From contig JAOASB010000022.1 of NCBI GenBank assembly GCA_025210375.1, positions 62,001-126,000 of the forward strand: a stretch of DNA of 64,000 bases. Direction: 5' to 3'. This document shows, one piece after another, positions 45,454 through 54,221 of this stretch. This DNA is from Maledivibacter sp. GTDB lineage: Bacteria; Bacillota; Clostridia; Peptostreptococcales; Caminicellaceae. Position 1 is the first letter of the stretch. Each line of letters opens with the position of its first letter. A program made the position numbers and the translations under genes. Below the pieces are notes generated by a model that saw nothing but the letters and a program-made list of their open reading frames with translations, was not told where the DNA came from and made no database searches.

Positions 45454-46854
45454 TCAATTTATCTTAAAATGCTTCTTTATCTTATGGATTCCAACTTCTG
45501 GTGTTTTAATCAAAAGTATAACAAACAACGTCACTAATACAAGCCCCTTAAATATACTACTCATACTTATACTCCACCAAACTCCTTCAATTCCTAAAAC
45601 AGTAAAGGTAGATAGAAAATATGCAGCGGGAACTCTTGCACCGGTAAGTAGTATACTTACCCATGAAGGGATTTTAGTTTTTCCTAATCCATTGAATGCA
45701 CCTGCTGTTGTTATCTCTATACACATAAATAACTGTGATAAACCTAATATTTTTAGGTAAATAGTTCCCATTTTTAAAGGTTCTTCTCCTGATATAAACA
45801 GTTTAAATATTGGTTCAGCTCCAAATACTAAGAGAAAGGTAACCCCAATACCAAATACGGATACAATTGAAAGAGCTGAAAAATATCCCTTATATATTCT
45901 ATCCCATTTTTGTGCGCCATAGTTCTGACCTACAAAGCTGCTGAGAGCTGTTTGAAACCCTCCGGCGGTCATCCAGGATAATGATTCTATCATAGAACCT
46001 ACCTTTTGAACACCAATCCCCACCGGGTCTATATGTGAAATTATTCTTGCTATTAACATGCTATAGAAAGTAAAAAGTCCATTTTGAATAGCAACAGGTG
46101 TACCAATCTTTAGTATTTCATTCATATATGGAACTTCAATTTTTGAAAATATATTGAATCCATTGAATAAAGTTTTTCCATTTGTACTAATCCTAATTGT
46201 TATTATAAATGCAATAGTAACTACAGCCTGCGAAAAAACTGTTGCTAGAGCCGCTCCTTGTACTCCCATTTCACTAAAAGGACCTATGCCTTTTATCATT
46301 AATGGATCCAAAATCAAATTTAAAAATAATCCTATAAAATTCATTATTAAAGGAGTCAGACTATCTCCTGAACCGTTAAATATTGCTGTAAATACTGGAT
46401 TAATAAAATAGAAAATAAATCCAAACCCTATTATTCTAAGATATTCTATGGACATAGTATTTATAGCTTGATTTTCGATATTAAAAAAGGCTATTAAGTT
46501 TTCCTTAAATATTAATATTACTACTGTATAAAATATACTAAGTACTAAAATTATTTTAATTGAAGTGTTTATATATTTTTTAGTATCCTCTAGCTTGTTA
46601 CTTCCTATAGATTGAGCAACCTTAACTTCCGCCCCGATTTTAGCAAACATAATAAATGCTATTGCAAGCCATGAAAAAAATCCTGCAGTTCCAGCAGCAG
46701 ATACCGCTTGACCAGAGGGATCATAATTACCTAACCAAAACATATCCATCATATTATAAGCCATTTGTAAAAAAGATGTTAACATAATTGGCATTGCAAG
46801 TTTGAATAAGACCCCAACAATATTTCCTTGAGTGAGGTCAATTCTATTTTTCAT
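45454..46854 (-). CDS. MATE family efflux transporter
   Basis: Cation-coupled multidrug exporter of the NorM/DinF type. The 466-residue product is hydrophobic throughout with 12 predicted membrane helices in two halves (start IDLTQGNIVGVLFKLAMPIMLTSFLQM; second half with GIGVQKVGSMIESLSW and FVGQNYGAQ). A MerR-type promoter on the same strand lies about 200 bases upstream. It converges with the ABM gene across a strong terminator. Confidence 0.94.
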   Translation of the reverse strand: MKNRIDLTQGNIVGVLFKLAMPIMLTSFLQMAYNMMDMFWLGNYDPSGQAVSAAGTAGFFSWLAIAFIMFAKIGAEVKVAQSIGSNKLEDTKKYINTSIKIILVLSIFYTVVILIFKENLIAFFNIENQAINTMSIEYLRIIGFGFIFYFINPVFTAIFNGSGDSLTPLIMNFIGLFLNLILDPLMIKGIGPFSEMGVQGAALATVFSQAVVTIAFIITIRISTNGKTLFNGFNIFSKIEVPYMNEILKIGTPVAIQNGLFTFYSMLIARIISHIDPVGIGVQKVGSMIESLSWMTAGGFQTALSSFVGQNYGAQKWDRIYKGYFSALSIVSVFGIGVTFLLVFGAEPIFKLFISGEEPLKMGTIYLKILGLSQLFMCIEITTAGAFNGLGKTKIPSWVSILLTGARVPAAYFLSTFTVLGIEGVWWSISMSSIFKGLVLVTLFVILLIKTPEVGIHKIKKHFKIN

Positions 46855-46916
46855 AAATCATCGTCCTTTCATTTAATCCTTAAATGTCTATTTCCTTAAA
46901 CACATACATAAAGAGT

Positions 46917-46956
46917 CCCTATAGTGTAGACCATTTAAGGAGTCTAAGCCATAGGG
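46917..46956 (-). promoter_or_regulatory. Hairpin in the MATE leader
   Basis: CCCTAT (46917-46922) pairs with ATAGGG (46951-46956) and TAGAC (46927-46931) with GTCTA (46942-46946). It lies in the leader between the predicted promoter and the MATE start; there is no T-run. Function unknown. Confidence 0.4.
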
Positions 46957-47056
46957 GGGGTATTTTTAAGAATCTACTATTCTTCAAAAATTATTTTAGT
47001 TGAGTTATAGAATTAAAAATCAAACATATTTTGTCCTCCTTGTTTTTGATAATCAA

Positions 47057-47087
47057 AGTATATATTTTAGAGTGTACTCTAAGTCAA
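47057..47087 (-). promoter_or_regulatory. MerR-type promoter/operator of the MATE gene
   Basis: On the minus strand, TTGACT (47087-47082) and TATACT (47062-47057) with a 19-base spacer containing TTAGAGT-AC-ACTCTAA. The dyad differs from the one at 43638-43668 only in one of the two centre bases. The same MerR regulator probably acts on both. Confidence 0.8.
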
Positions 47088-47129
47088 GTGTTATTTAAAG
47101 TTTTTTCATCATTATTTGGGAATAGATTT

Positions 47130-47224
47130 AAAATGGAATTCACATATACCTGTGTTCATGGTAGAAGGAGCATTGATAAGGAAGAGATTCCCATAAAATT
47201 GATGAAACTTCTTGACAAAAAATA
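47130..47224 (+). other. Possible C-terminal gene remnant
   Basis: About 30 codons encoding MEFTYTCVHGRRSIDKEEIP and a short basic tail end in TAA at 47222-47224. It reads more like protein than its surroundings, but it has no ribosome site and the frame upstream runs through the MATE promoter. It may be the tail of a lost gene; family not recognised. Confidence 0.25.
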
Positions 47225-47257
47225 ATTCCTATAATATTTTATAGATACCGGTTTCAG
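47212..47257 (+). promoter_or_regulatory. Promoter with LacI/GalR-type operator
   Basis: TTGACA (47212-47217), 17-base spacer, TATTTT (47235-47240), then GATACCGGTTTCAG (47244-47257), close to the CcpA/LacI-family consensus TGNAACCGGTTNCA. It precedes a LacI-family gene that has lost its DNA-binding domain. Confidence 0.5.
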
Positions 47258-47295
47258 TAACTTTCATTGACTATTTATGGGGGATTAGGCTACAT

Positions 47296-48039
47296 ATGTA
47301 TTCAATTCTTACTACTACTTCTGAATTTGCTAAACAAAGTATTAAACGTGAAGTAGAAGCCTTGGAGTTTATGGAAGAGCGCCAAGTTGAGGGTGTTATT
47401 TATGTACCTCAAATCATATCTCCAGAAATAATAGAATACTTAAAAAATTACAAAACTGCTATTGTAAGTTTAACAGAAAAATTGCAGGGGACATCTATAC
47501 CAGCCTTAACATTTGATGATTATAATGCTGCAAAATCTATTGTTCAGTATTTGATAGACTTAGGGCACAAAGATATTGCTTTTATTGGCATTTCTGATGA
47601 ATATTATTCTACTGGATTTTTGAGAAAAAAAGGTTATCTTGATGCATTAAAGGAAAATAATATACCAGTTAACTATGAGGGCATCATAAGTTCTGGATTT
47701 TCGTTACTTGAAGGATATTCATCGGCGAGAGATCTTATTAATAACCCTAATATTAAGCCTACTGCAGTTTTTGCTGCACTGGATCGAATTGCTTATGGTA
47801 CGATGAGTTACTTGAATAAGGCGGGCTATCGTGTTCCACAGGACATTTCTGTTGTAGGCATTGACGATGACGATTTATCTAGCTATTATACGCCACCTTT
47901 AACAACCATTTATTATGATTTTATCAAAGCAGGAGGGAGTATAGCCAATATGTTACTTGAAGTTATAAATGATAAACAAACATTAGTTGAAGATAGAAAA
48001 ATGGGATTTTATATTAGAGAAAGAAACAGTGCAATATGA
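47296..48039 (+). pseudogene. LacI-family regulator lacking the HTH domain (truncated)
   Basis: The 247-residue frame is a clean periplasmic-binding-like effector domain (ALTFDDYNAAKSIVQYLIDLGHKDIAFIG, GTMSYLNKAGYRVPQDISVVGIDD, the C-terminal LTTIYYDF region). It begins inside that domain: about 60-70 residues holding the HTH and hinge are missing. No good ribosome site precedes the ATG, and an out-of-frame GLGYICIQ-like reading just upstream suggests a deletion/frameshift junction. Probably non-functional, or at most a free sugar-binding domain. Confidence 0.75.
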
Positions 48040-48127
48040 AAGAATAATTCTTCTAGAGGGATTATGGAAAATATGTAAGATAGCTCATGAAATTAGGATT
48101 ATACAAAAATGGAAAGTAGGATAAATT

Positions 48128-48274
48128 ATTGCGAGTCCTTTTACAGGGAGTGGTAAAGGCAGTTTCATAAGAACTGCAAATAGTCATGATTATACTTTAA
48201 AACCATTAAAAAACTGTATTAAAGGTAAAGTGGCAAATGTAAAAAAATATACGTTTAGGGTTACAGCTGTATAG
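48128..48274 (+). other. Possible gene fragment after the LacI remnant
   Basis: A 48-codon stretch with no start codon or ribosome site, encoding SPFTGSGKGSFIRTANSHDY followed by a lysine-rich end and TAG. Composition looks protein-like, but I do not recognise it. It may be the end of a sugar-metabolism gene lost along with the regulator. The rest of 48040-48424 holds nothing I can assign. Confidence 0.25.
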
Positions 48275-48424
48275 TGGTATAATTAAGTATAAATGTTTGA
48301 AATTACATGTACTTAACATATGAGAAAATCAGAACTTGATATAATACCTATCTTTACCCCAATATAATAATTTATAGGTACATGATATCTGATTACATAT
48401 CTACATAGAGAGGAGAGAGACCCC

Positions 48425-49345
48425 ATGAATAACAGTATAATTTCATCTGATAGCGAAAAGCTTATAAAGTACTTTACCCTAGAAAGATTAAAATTAGAGA
48501 AGACCCGTAGAGACTATACTAGAGAAATACTAAGGTTCACAGAATATATAAAAAAGGACTTCTTGTTGGCAAATAATGAAGATTGCACTTCCTACATAAA
48601 TAATCTCAAGGAAAATGCAAGAAAAGGGAAAATGAGTGTTTTCACTGTAGAAAAAAAATATATATATTTATTTAGCTTTTTCAACTATATAGAAGGGGTA
48701 AAGCTAATATATGGGTTCATACCAGCATCCTTCTATAACCATTTCAAAACAGTTGAAAAGCCTTCTGCTCCTAGGAATATATCCAGTGATAAAATAATCT
48801 CCTTGTCTGAACTAGATGAATTAATTTCTATATTGAAGGCTGGTAATCTTAGGGACTATACCGCTTTAATGCTTATCTTTACATCGGGTTTAACTCTAAA
48901 AGAAGCTACCACCTTAAAATGGAATCAGTTTGTTGAAGATATTAACAGCAATGTAGCCCTTGAATTCATAATAAAAAATAGTGAAAAGAGGTATGTTAAA
49001 GTATCCCATGATATGACAGAGCTTTTAGCTGAATATAAAAAGTCTATAGAACCTGTAAACAAAGATTCTTTCGTATTCAAGAACAAATTTGGTAATCCCC
49101 TTAGTGGTAGGTGGCTAAGAAAAGTTTTGACTGATGCTTGTAAAAAAGCTGAATTTGAACACATATATACTCCAAGGGATTTGAGACATAGTGCAGCCGC
49201 AATGTGTCTTAAGAATGGGGCTCCTGCTGAAAAGGTTAAGGAACAATTGGGCTGGTCTGATGCTAGAATTGCTGATAGATATAATTATTCAATACCTTTT
49301 TTAGAGGATAATGCAATCGACTATTTAAATTTTAAGTTAAAGTAA
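48425..49345 (+). CDS. Divergent tyrosine recombinase/integrase family protein
   Basis: The 306-residue product has the SAM-like N-terminal core-binding domain (about 8-105) and the catalytic domain fold. Key residues deviate: the first arginine (normally in TGLR) is Thr157 (SGLTLKEA), the HxxR histidine is Arg251 (PRDLRH, Arg254 kept), the third-position residue is Trp277 (LGWSD), and the tyrosine is Tyr286 (DRYNY). Loss of ArgI and the box II histidine suggests weak or no strand-exchange activity. GAGAGGAGAGA precedes the ATG. Confidence 0.8.
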   Translation: MNNSIISSDSEKLIKYFTLERLKLEKTRRDYTREILRFTEYIKKDFLLANNEDCTSYINNLKENARKGKMSVFTVEKKYIYLFSFFNYIEGVKLIYGFIPASFYNHFKTVEKPSAPRNISSDKIISLSELDELISILKAGNLRDYTALMLIFTSGLTLKEATTLKWNQFVEDINSNVALEFIIKNSEKRYVKVSHDMTELLAEYKKSIEPVNKDSFVFKNKFGNPLSGRWLRKVLTDACKKAEFEHIYTPRDLRHSAAAMCLKNGAPAEKVKEQLGWSDARIADRYNYSIPFLEDNAIDYLNFKLK

Positions 49346-49528
49346 TTACTGTAAATAATCTGGGGTAAGGCACATAAAAAAATAAGAGGAACGGATAAAA
49401 TGACTAGTTTATTTTTTAGATATTCCTAAATATGATATAATCAAAATTATTATATAGGAATTATACTTCGTTGGATTAACATGGATAGAAGTGTATATTA
49501 CTATGATTAACCTTTTAAGGAGGACGTT

Positions 49529-50170
49529 ATGGCTTTTACATTAGAACAACTTATTGTTATAGTACCAATCTTTTTAGTTTCCTTAACCTTTCATGAGTTC
49601 GCCCACTCATTTGCGGCATTATTGTTAGGTGACAGAACCTCTCAAGCTATGGGAAGATTTAGCTTAAATCCACTTAAGCATATTGACCCCCTAGGCTTTA
49701 TTTTGTTTATATTATTTGGATTTGGATGGGCTAAACCCGTAATGGTCAATAGGGAGAATCTAAGGCACCCACTACGGGACGATGTGATTATATCTTTATC
49801 TGGCCCATTAGCTAATTTTATTTTAGCCATTACAAGTGCTATTTTACTTAGGATTTTATTAAAGGGTGGATTATTAGCTGGGGGTACTCTAGAAATTATA
49901 CCTAATATTTTTATTTATACTATTATAGTAAATATATCATTAGCTATATTTAATCTTCTTCCGATACCTCCCCTCGATGGTTCACATATAATCACAGATA
50001 TCATAGAAATTTGGAGCCCTAGCCTAGCGTATAAGTTTTATAAATTTGGTTCTAGGTTAATACTTATTCTTATAATTCTCGAAAGGGTTACGGATATAGA
50101 CTTTTTACCTATCGGGGGAATGATTAATAGTGTAACAAATATAATTTTTAGGACATTTTTAAATATATAA
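49529..50170 (+). CDS. Site-2 protease family (M50) membrane metalloprotease
   Basis: The 213-residue integral membrane protein has the zinc motif HEFAH (about 22-26, SLTFHEFAHSFAALLLGD) and the C-terminal LPIPPLDGSHI metal-ligand motif, with no PDZ domain: the compact M50B-type layout. AAGGAGGACGTT precedes the ATG. Substrate unknown. Distinct from rseP at 5559. Confidence 0.92.
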   Translation: MAFTLEQLIVIVPIFLVSLTFHEFAHSFAALLLGDRTSQAMGRFSLNPLKHIDPLGFILFILFGFGWAKPVMVNRENLRHPLRDDVIISLSGPLANFILAITSAILLRILLKGGLLAGGTLEIIPNIFIYTIIVNISLAIFNLLPIPPLDGSHIITDIIEIWSPSLAYKFYKFGSRLILILIILERVTDIDFLPIGGMINSVTNIIFRTFLNI

Positions 50171-50174
50171 AATC

Positions 50175-50240
50175 GAGGAAATTGCATAACTCTTACTTGG
50201 CAGAATTGCATAATATATAAGGTAATTATGCAATTTGCTC
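50175..50240. repeat. MITE-like element, family A, short copy 4
   Basis: GAGGAAATTGCATAACTCTT at the left end, AATTATGCAATTTGCTC at the right. The left arm is the inverse of the right arm of copy 3. It fills the gap between the M50 protease and the aldolase gene. Confidence 0.7.
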
Positions 50241-50274
50241 AATCAGCAGAATCTTAGGATAAAGGAGGATTACT

Positions 50275-51300
50275 ATGTACAGCTTTAAAAACGACTATAG
50301 CGAAGGTGCCCATCCCAAAATATTAGATGCACTTATTAGATGGAATATGTATCAAGAAGAAGGTTATGGATGTGACACGCACACTCGAAATGCAGTATCT
50401 AAAATTAAAAAGCTAATAGGTAATAAAGATATTGATGTTCACCTTATATCAGGAGGAACTCAAACAAATCTGATTGCAATAGGAGCATTTTTAAGACCCC
50501 ATGAAGCTTGCATATGTGCCAATACAGGTCATATTGCAGTCCATGAAACGGGAGCAATTGAATATACTGGGCATAAAGTCATTACAGTAGATTCAAATGA
50601 CGGAAAAATTATATCCGAGAAAATTCAAGAAGTATTAGATTTTCATGAAGACGAGCATCTTGTAAAACCTAAGCTTGTATATATTTCTAATCCAACTGAG
50701 TTAGGAACAATATATACTATAGAAGAAATAAAATCCCTAAGTGAATTTTGTAAAGACAATAATCTTATTTTGTATGCCGATGGTGCGAGATTAGGCTCCG
50801 CTCTTTGTGTTGAGGATGCTAATTTGAATTTATCAGATATGTGTAATTTTACTGATGCATTTTTTATTGGTGCTACTAAAAATGGAGCGCTCCTTGGAGA
50901 AGCTTTAGTAATAAAAGAAGAAGGCTTAAAAGCAGATTTCAGGTATCATATAAAACAAAAAGGAGGACTTCTTGCCAAGGGTAGACTTCTAGGAATCCAG
51001 TTTGAAGAATTATTTGAGGATAATCTCTATTTTGAGCTTGCAAATCATGCTAATGAAATGGCAAAGCTTTTGACTATAGGTTTAAAAGAAGCTAACTGCG
51101 AGTTCCTAATAGACTCACCAACGAATCAAATATTCCCTATAATAGAAAATAGACTAATTGAAAGGCTAGGGGAAAAGTTTATATTTTATATATGGTCTAA
51201 GATAGATGAAAATAGATCTGCTATTAGACTAGTAACTTCCTGGGCCACAAGTAAAGAAGCTGTGGATGAATTTATCAAGGAAGTGAATCAAGGCAAATAA
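50275..51300 (+). CDS. Threonine aldolase family PLP enzyme (beta-eliminating lyase)
   Basis: Pyridoxal-phosphate fold-type I enzyme; family members split L-threonine or allo-threonine to glycine and acetaldehyde. The 341-residue product has the N-terminal FKNDYSEGAHPKILDAL, the glycine-rich ISGGTQTN, the Asp of YADGARLGSAL, and the PLP lysine in IGATKNGALLGEA (about residue 205). AAAGGAGGATT precedes the ATG. Specificity cannot be read from sequence alone. Confidence 0.9.
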   Translation: MYSFKNDYSEGAHPKILDALIRWNMYQEEGYGCDTHTRNAVSKIKKLIGNKDIDVHLISGGTQTNLIAIGAFLRPHEACICANTGHIAVHETGAIEYTGHKVITVDSNDGKIISEKIQEVLDFHEDEHLVKPKLVYISNPTELGTIYTIEEIKSLSEFCKDNNLILYADGARLGSALCVEDANLNLSDMCNFTDAFFIGATKNGALLGEALVIKEEGLKADFRYHIKQKGGLLAKGRLLGIQFEELFEDNLYFELANHANEMAKLLTIGLKEANCEFLIDSPTNQIFPIIENRLIERLGEKFIFYIWSKIDENRSAIRLVTSWATSKEAVDEFIKEVNQGK

Positions 51301-51543
51301 GTGATTGTCATAAAGACGTCAATGTATAGATACCCAAGAAATCCAAGGTAAAATTATAATATTATATGGGTTTTATTATATAATAAACAATGAAAGGATG
51401 TGACACTTATTATAAAGATGTAGAAGCATTAGTTTAATTTACAAAAACCATACAATGGGAATTTCCAAATTTATTGTGGCCTAAAAAGCTAATAAAATAC
51501 AATCAAAAATTATATAAAAAAATAAAAAACTAGGAGGATTTAT
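51301..51543. other. AT-rich gap, nothing recognised
   Basis: No gene, clear terminator or repeat recognised. A short palindromic TTATTATATAATAA is present near 51372. Confidence 0.5.
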
Positions 51544-52563
51544 ATGAGTAATGTGTATTATAAAAAATATAATGGCAATGATCCAGAAATCTTAAAGCAA
51601 TTGGCAAGGGAAGTATTTGAGCATATTATTGAAGCGGATAATATCACTCTTGAAAAGAAAATTCCTATAAAGGTGCATTTTGGGGAAAAGGGTAATGAAA
51701 CCTATGTACCCTCTGGAAGCTACAATGGTTTAATTGCAGCTTTAAATGAAAGAAATATTGAGACAAGCTACATTGAAACCAATGTATTGTATAGGGGGTC
51801 AAGAACCACAAAGGAAAACCATATTGCTTTGGCCAAAGACCATGGATTTACTCAGATTCCCATAATCATTGCCGATGGTGAAATGGGCGAGGCAGTACAT
51901 GAAGTGGAAATCAATAAAAAATATTTTGATAAAGTTAAATTAGGTAAAGCATTTGAAGATTATGACCAAATTCTAGTAACTTCACATTTTAAGGGTCATG
52001 TCATGGCAGGTTTTGGTGGGGCTTTAAAACAGTTAGCCATGGGTTTCGCATCACGAAGTGGTAAAATGGCACAGCATTCTAAACAAACTCCAACAGTTAA
52101 TGGCAGTAAATGTACTTCTTGTGGAATTTGTTTGACGAAATGTGATGTGGATGCAATTCATATTGAGGATCACGCAGTTATATCAGAAGATAAATGTGTA
52201 GGTTGTGCAGGTTGTATTGCCGTATGTCCACAGGGTGCCATTACAAATGACTGGGGGGCCGCAAACTTTAAAGAAAAAATAGCGGAATATGCATATGGTG
52301 CCAGTTTAAATAAAAAGCATATTTATATCAATTTCCTTATAAATGTCACAAAGCAATGTGATTGTGTAGGACAACATTTTGACCCTATCGCCGATCATGT
52401 AGGTATATTTGCATCCATGGATCCTGTAGCAATTGATACGGCATGTCTAGATATATTACAAAAAAACGAGAATTCAGATATATTTGATGGTGGTAGAGTT
52501 ACATTAGACCATGCTAAGAAGATAGGATTTGGTAGTTCGGATTATAAACTGATAGAAATTTAA
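51544..52563 (+). CDS. DUF362 domain protein with 2[4Fe-4S] ferredoxin motif
   Basis: The 339-residue product has a DUF362 N-terminal domain (IPIKVHFGEKGNETYVPS, VTSHFKGHVMAGFGGALKQLAMG) into which a bacterial ferredoxin module is inserted (CTSCGICLTKCDVDAI and CVGCAGCIAVCPQGAI, residues about 188-230), then the C-terminal DUF362 part (ASMDPVAIDTACLDIL). Probably a cytoplasmic iron-sulfur redox protein; the partner is unknown. TAGGAGGATTT precedes the ATG. Confidence 0.9.
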   Translation: MSNVYYKKYNGNDPEILKQLAREVFEHIIEADNITLEKKIPIKVHFGEKGNETYVPSGSYNGLIAALNERNIETSYIETNVLYRGSRTTKENHIALAKDHGFTQIPIIIADGEMGEAVHEVEINKKYFDKVKLGKAFEDYDQILVTSHFKGHVMAGFGGALKQLAMGFASRSGKMAQHSKQTPTVNGSKCTSCGICLTKCDVDAIHIEDHAVISEDKCVGCAGCIAVCPQGAITNDWGAANFKEKIAEYAYGASLNKKHIYINFLINVTKQCDCVGQHFDPIADHVGIFASMDPVAIDTACLDILQKNENSDIFDGGRVTLDHAKKIGFGSSDYKLIEI

Positions 52564-52691
52564 TGGATTCTCATAGAATCTTCATAATTAATATAGTGAT
52601 AGATTGAATTGAGATAAGGGTGCAATGGGGATTCTGATATGAAAGATATAAAACAACTTGATAAATAGTAATTTGTAAAGAAGGTGAATCC

Positions 52692-52748
52692 ATGAAGAAA
52701 TTTTTACATATGCATCCCAAAAATCGCTTATCCTCTGTACAACTATAA
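52692..52748 (+). other. Possible 18-codon leader ORF
   Basis: ATG at 52692 with AAAGAAGGTGAA upstream encodes MKKFLHMHPKNRLSSVQL then TAA, ending 31 bases before the MBL gene start. It could be a translated leader, but length alone gives little support. Confidence 0.25.
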
Positions 52749-52779
52749 AGTCAATATTGTGCAGAGGAGTGTATATCAA

Positions 52780-53601
52780 ATGAATAGATTAAATAAACCA
52801 ATCATTACGAAAGAAACAATCAAAGCAATGGAGGATATGTCATTTTTTACTCATGCTAAGATTTTTGACGATTTGCTAATTATCGCACAAAAACAAACAA
52901 ATTGTTTTGTATTAAATACAAGTGATGGGTTGGTAGTAATAGATGCTATTTGGCCGGCAAAAAAGGCTTTTGAGGCAATAATAGATGCCATTAAAGATGT
53001 AGGATGGAATCCTGATACAATAAAAAAACTGGTTTTAACACATGGCCATGTTGATCATACAGGATGCGGGAGATGGTTTGTTGAAAAATATCATGTTAAT
53101 ACATATCTTTCTAAAGTAGATGATATTTTTTGGAAAGAACATCCAGCAAAACCTGATAGACCGGAAACATGGAAAGATTACAACATTGATACTTATATTC
53201 AAGATGGCGATACCATAACATTAGGTGATAAAACAATATATGTTTATGGTACGCCTGGCCATACTCCAGGAGGATTAAGTTACATATTTCCTGTAAAAGA
53301 AAATGGAGAAATACATATGGCAGCATTGTGGGGAGGTACTACACCACCATGGGAAAACAATGGTGTTAAACAATATCTCAAGTCATTGGATTACTTTATC
53401 AGTGAAGCAATGCGTAAAAAAGTAGATGTGGCTTTAAGCAATCATACTGCTATAGATAATGGATTGGAACGTATCATGTATTCAAAAACAAGAATGGACT
53501 ATATGCCCAATATCTATATTATCGGGCAGGATGGATTTCAAAATTTTTGCCAGGTATTTCGTACATTGAGTAATGAAATGCTAGAAAAATTATCAGTATA
53601 A
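52780..53601 (+). CDS. MBL-fold metallo-hydrolase
   Basis: The 273-residue product has the metallo-beta-lactamase signature THGHVDH (His88, His90, Asp92, His93), the next ligand in TPGHTPGG, and a later His in LSNHTAIDNG, a pattern like the B3/glyoxalase-II branch. No signal peptide, so it is probably cytoplasmic. I use ATG at 52780 with GAGGAG 9 bases upstream. Substrate not predictable. Confidence 0.88.
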   Translation: MNRLNKPIITKETIKAMEDMSFFTHAKIFDDLLIIAQKQTNCFVLNTSDGLVVIDAIWPAKKAFEAIIDAIKDVGWNPDTIKKLVLTHGHVDHTGCGRWFVEKYHVNTYLSKVDDIFWKEHPAKPDRPETWKDYNIDTYIQDGDTITLGDKTIYVYGTPGHTPGGLSYIFPVKENGEIHMAALWGGTTPPWENNGVKQYLKSLDYFISEAMRKKVDVALSNHTAIDNGLERIMYSKTRMDYMPNIYIIGQDGFQNFCQVFRTLSNEMLEKLSV

Positions 53602-53618
53602 CACGAAGTCAACAAACA

Positions 53619-53664
53619 CAAAACAGTATTTCCATTTTTGAATTATGGGAAATACTGTTTTATT
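53619..53664 (+). terminator. Terminator after the MBL gene
   Basis: AACAGTATTTCC pairs with GGAAATACTGTT, followed by TTATTTATATTT. Confidence 0.85.
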
Positions 53665-53680
53665 TATATTTCAACATTTT

Positions 53681-53959
53681 TGTAAATACAATTTAATTTC
53701 AAATCCTCAGAAATTTGCAGATATAGTAGAATTCATGGGAGAAAATATAACTGGATTATCAGCAGCTGATAAAGCAATAGAATCTTTATTTAACCTTTTC
53801 AAAGATATAGGTATACCGGCAAAACTATCAGAAAAAGGAATCAAAGAAGAATACTTTGAATATATGACAGAAATGGCATTAAAGGATGGAAATGCATTTA
53901 GCAATCCAAGAACAGGAAATAATCAAGACATTATAAATATATTTAGAGCAGCCTTTTAA
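53681..53959 (+). pseudogene. Iron-containing alcohol dehydrogenase, C-terminal remnant
   Basis: The stretch reads CKYNLISNPQKFADIVEFMG, then GLSAADKAIESLF, DIGIPAKLSEKGIKEEYFEY, SNPRTGNNQDIINIFRAA, the last ~90 residues of group III Fe-alcohol dehydrogenases (full length about 385). The NAD-binding and metal-binding parts are absent; its 5' end abuts the MBL terminator. A translatable ATG exists at 53645 inside the hairpin but lacks a ribosome site. A deletion relic. Confidence 0.8.
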
Positions 53960-54025
53960 ACTGTGTTAAAAGCTATGCTATAGATACTATTTTAAGTTAC
54001 AAGAAAAACTTTGAACTAGATATAA

Positions 54026-54066
54026 AAAAAACCTTAAATTTCACAATAAATTTAGGGCTTTTTTAG
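54026..54066 (+). terminator. Terminator after the alcohol dehydrogenase remnant
   Basis: CCTTAAATTT and AAATTTAGGG pair across CACAAT; followed by CTTTTTTAGG. Probably the original terminator of the lost dehydrogenase gene. Confidence 0.7.
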
Positions 54067-54221
54067 GTGGAATTTTTGGAGTAATAGGGTTCTACATGAC
54101 GATTTTACAAAAGTAATTTAAATATCGACAAAAATAGTCAAAGGATTTTTACAAAATCTACATAAGTAATATAGTTGATAGATTGATATGTAGATTATTT
54201 ATAGAATGAGAGGTTAGTCAC

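Noticed and set aside
45422-45760. A plus-strand ORF opposite the 3' part of the MATE gene
   Set aside because: Antisense shadow of a clear transporter gene; no ribosome site.
47031-47130. The first part of a 64-codon ORF (47031-47225) opposite the MATE promoter
   Set aside because: These codons coincide with the MerR-type promoter and read like AT-rich filler; only the last ~30 codons look possibly protein-derived.
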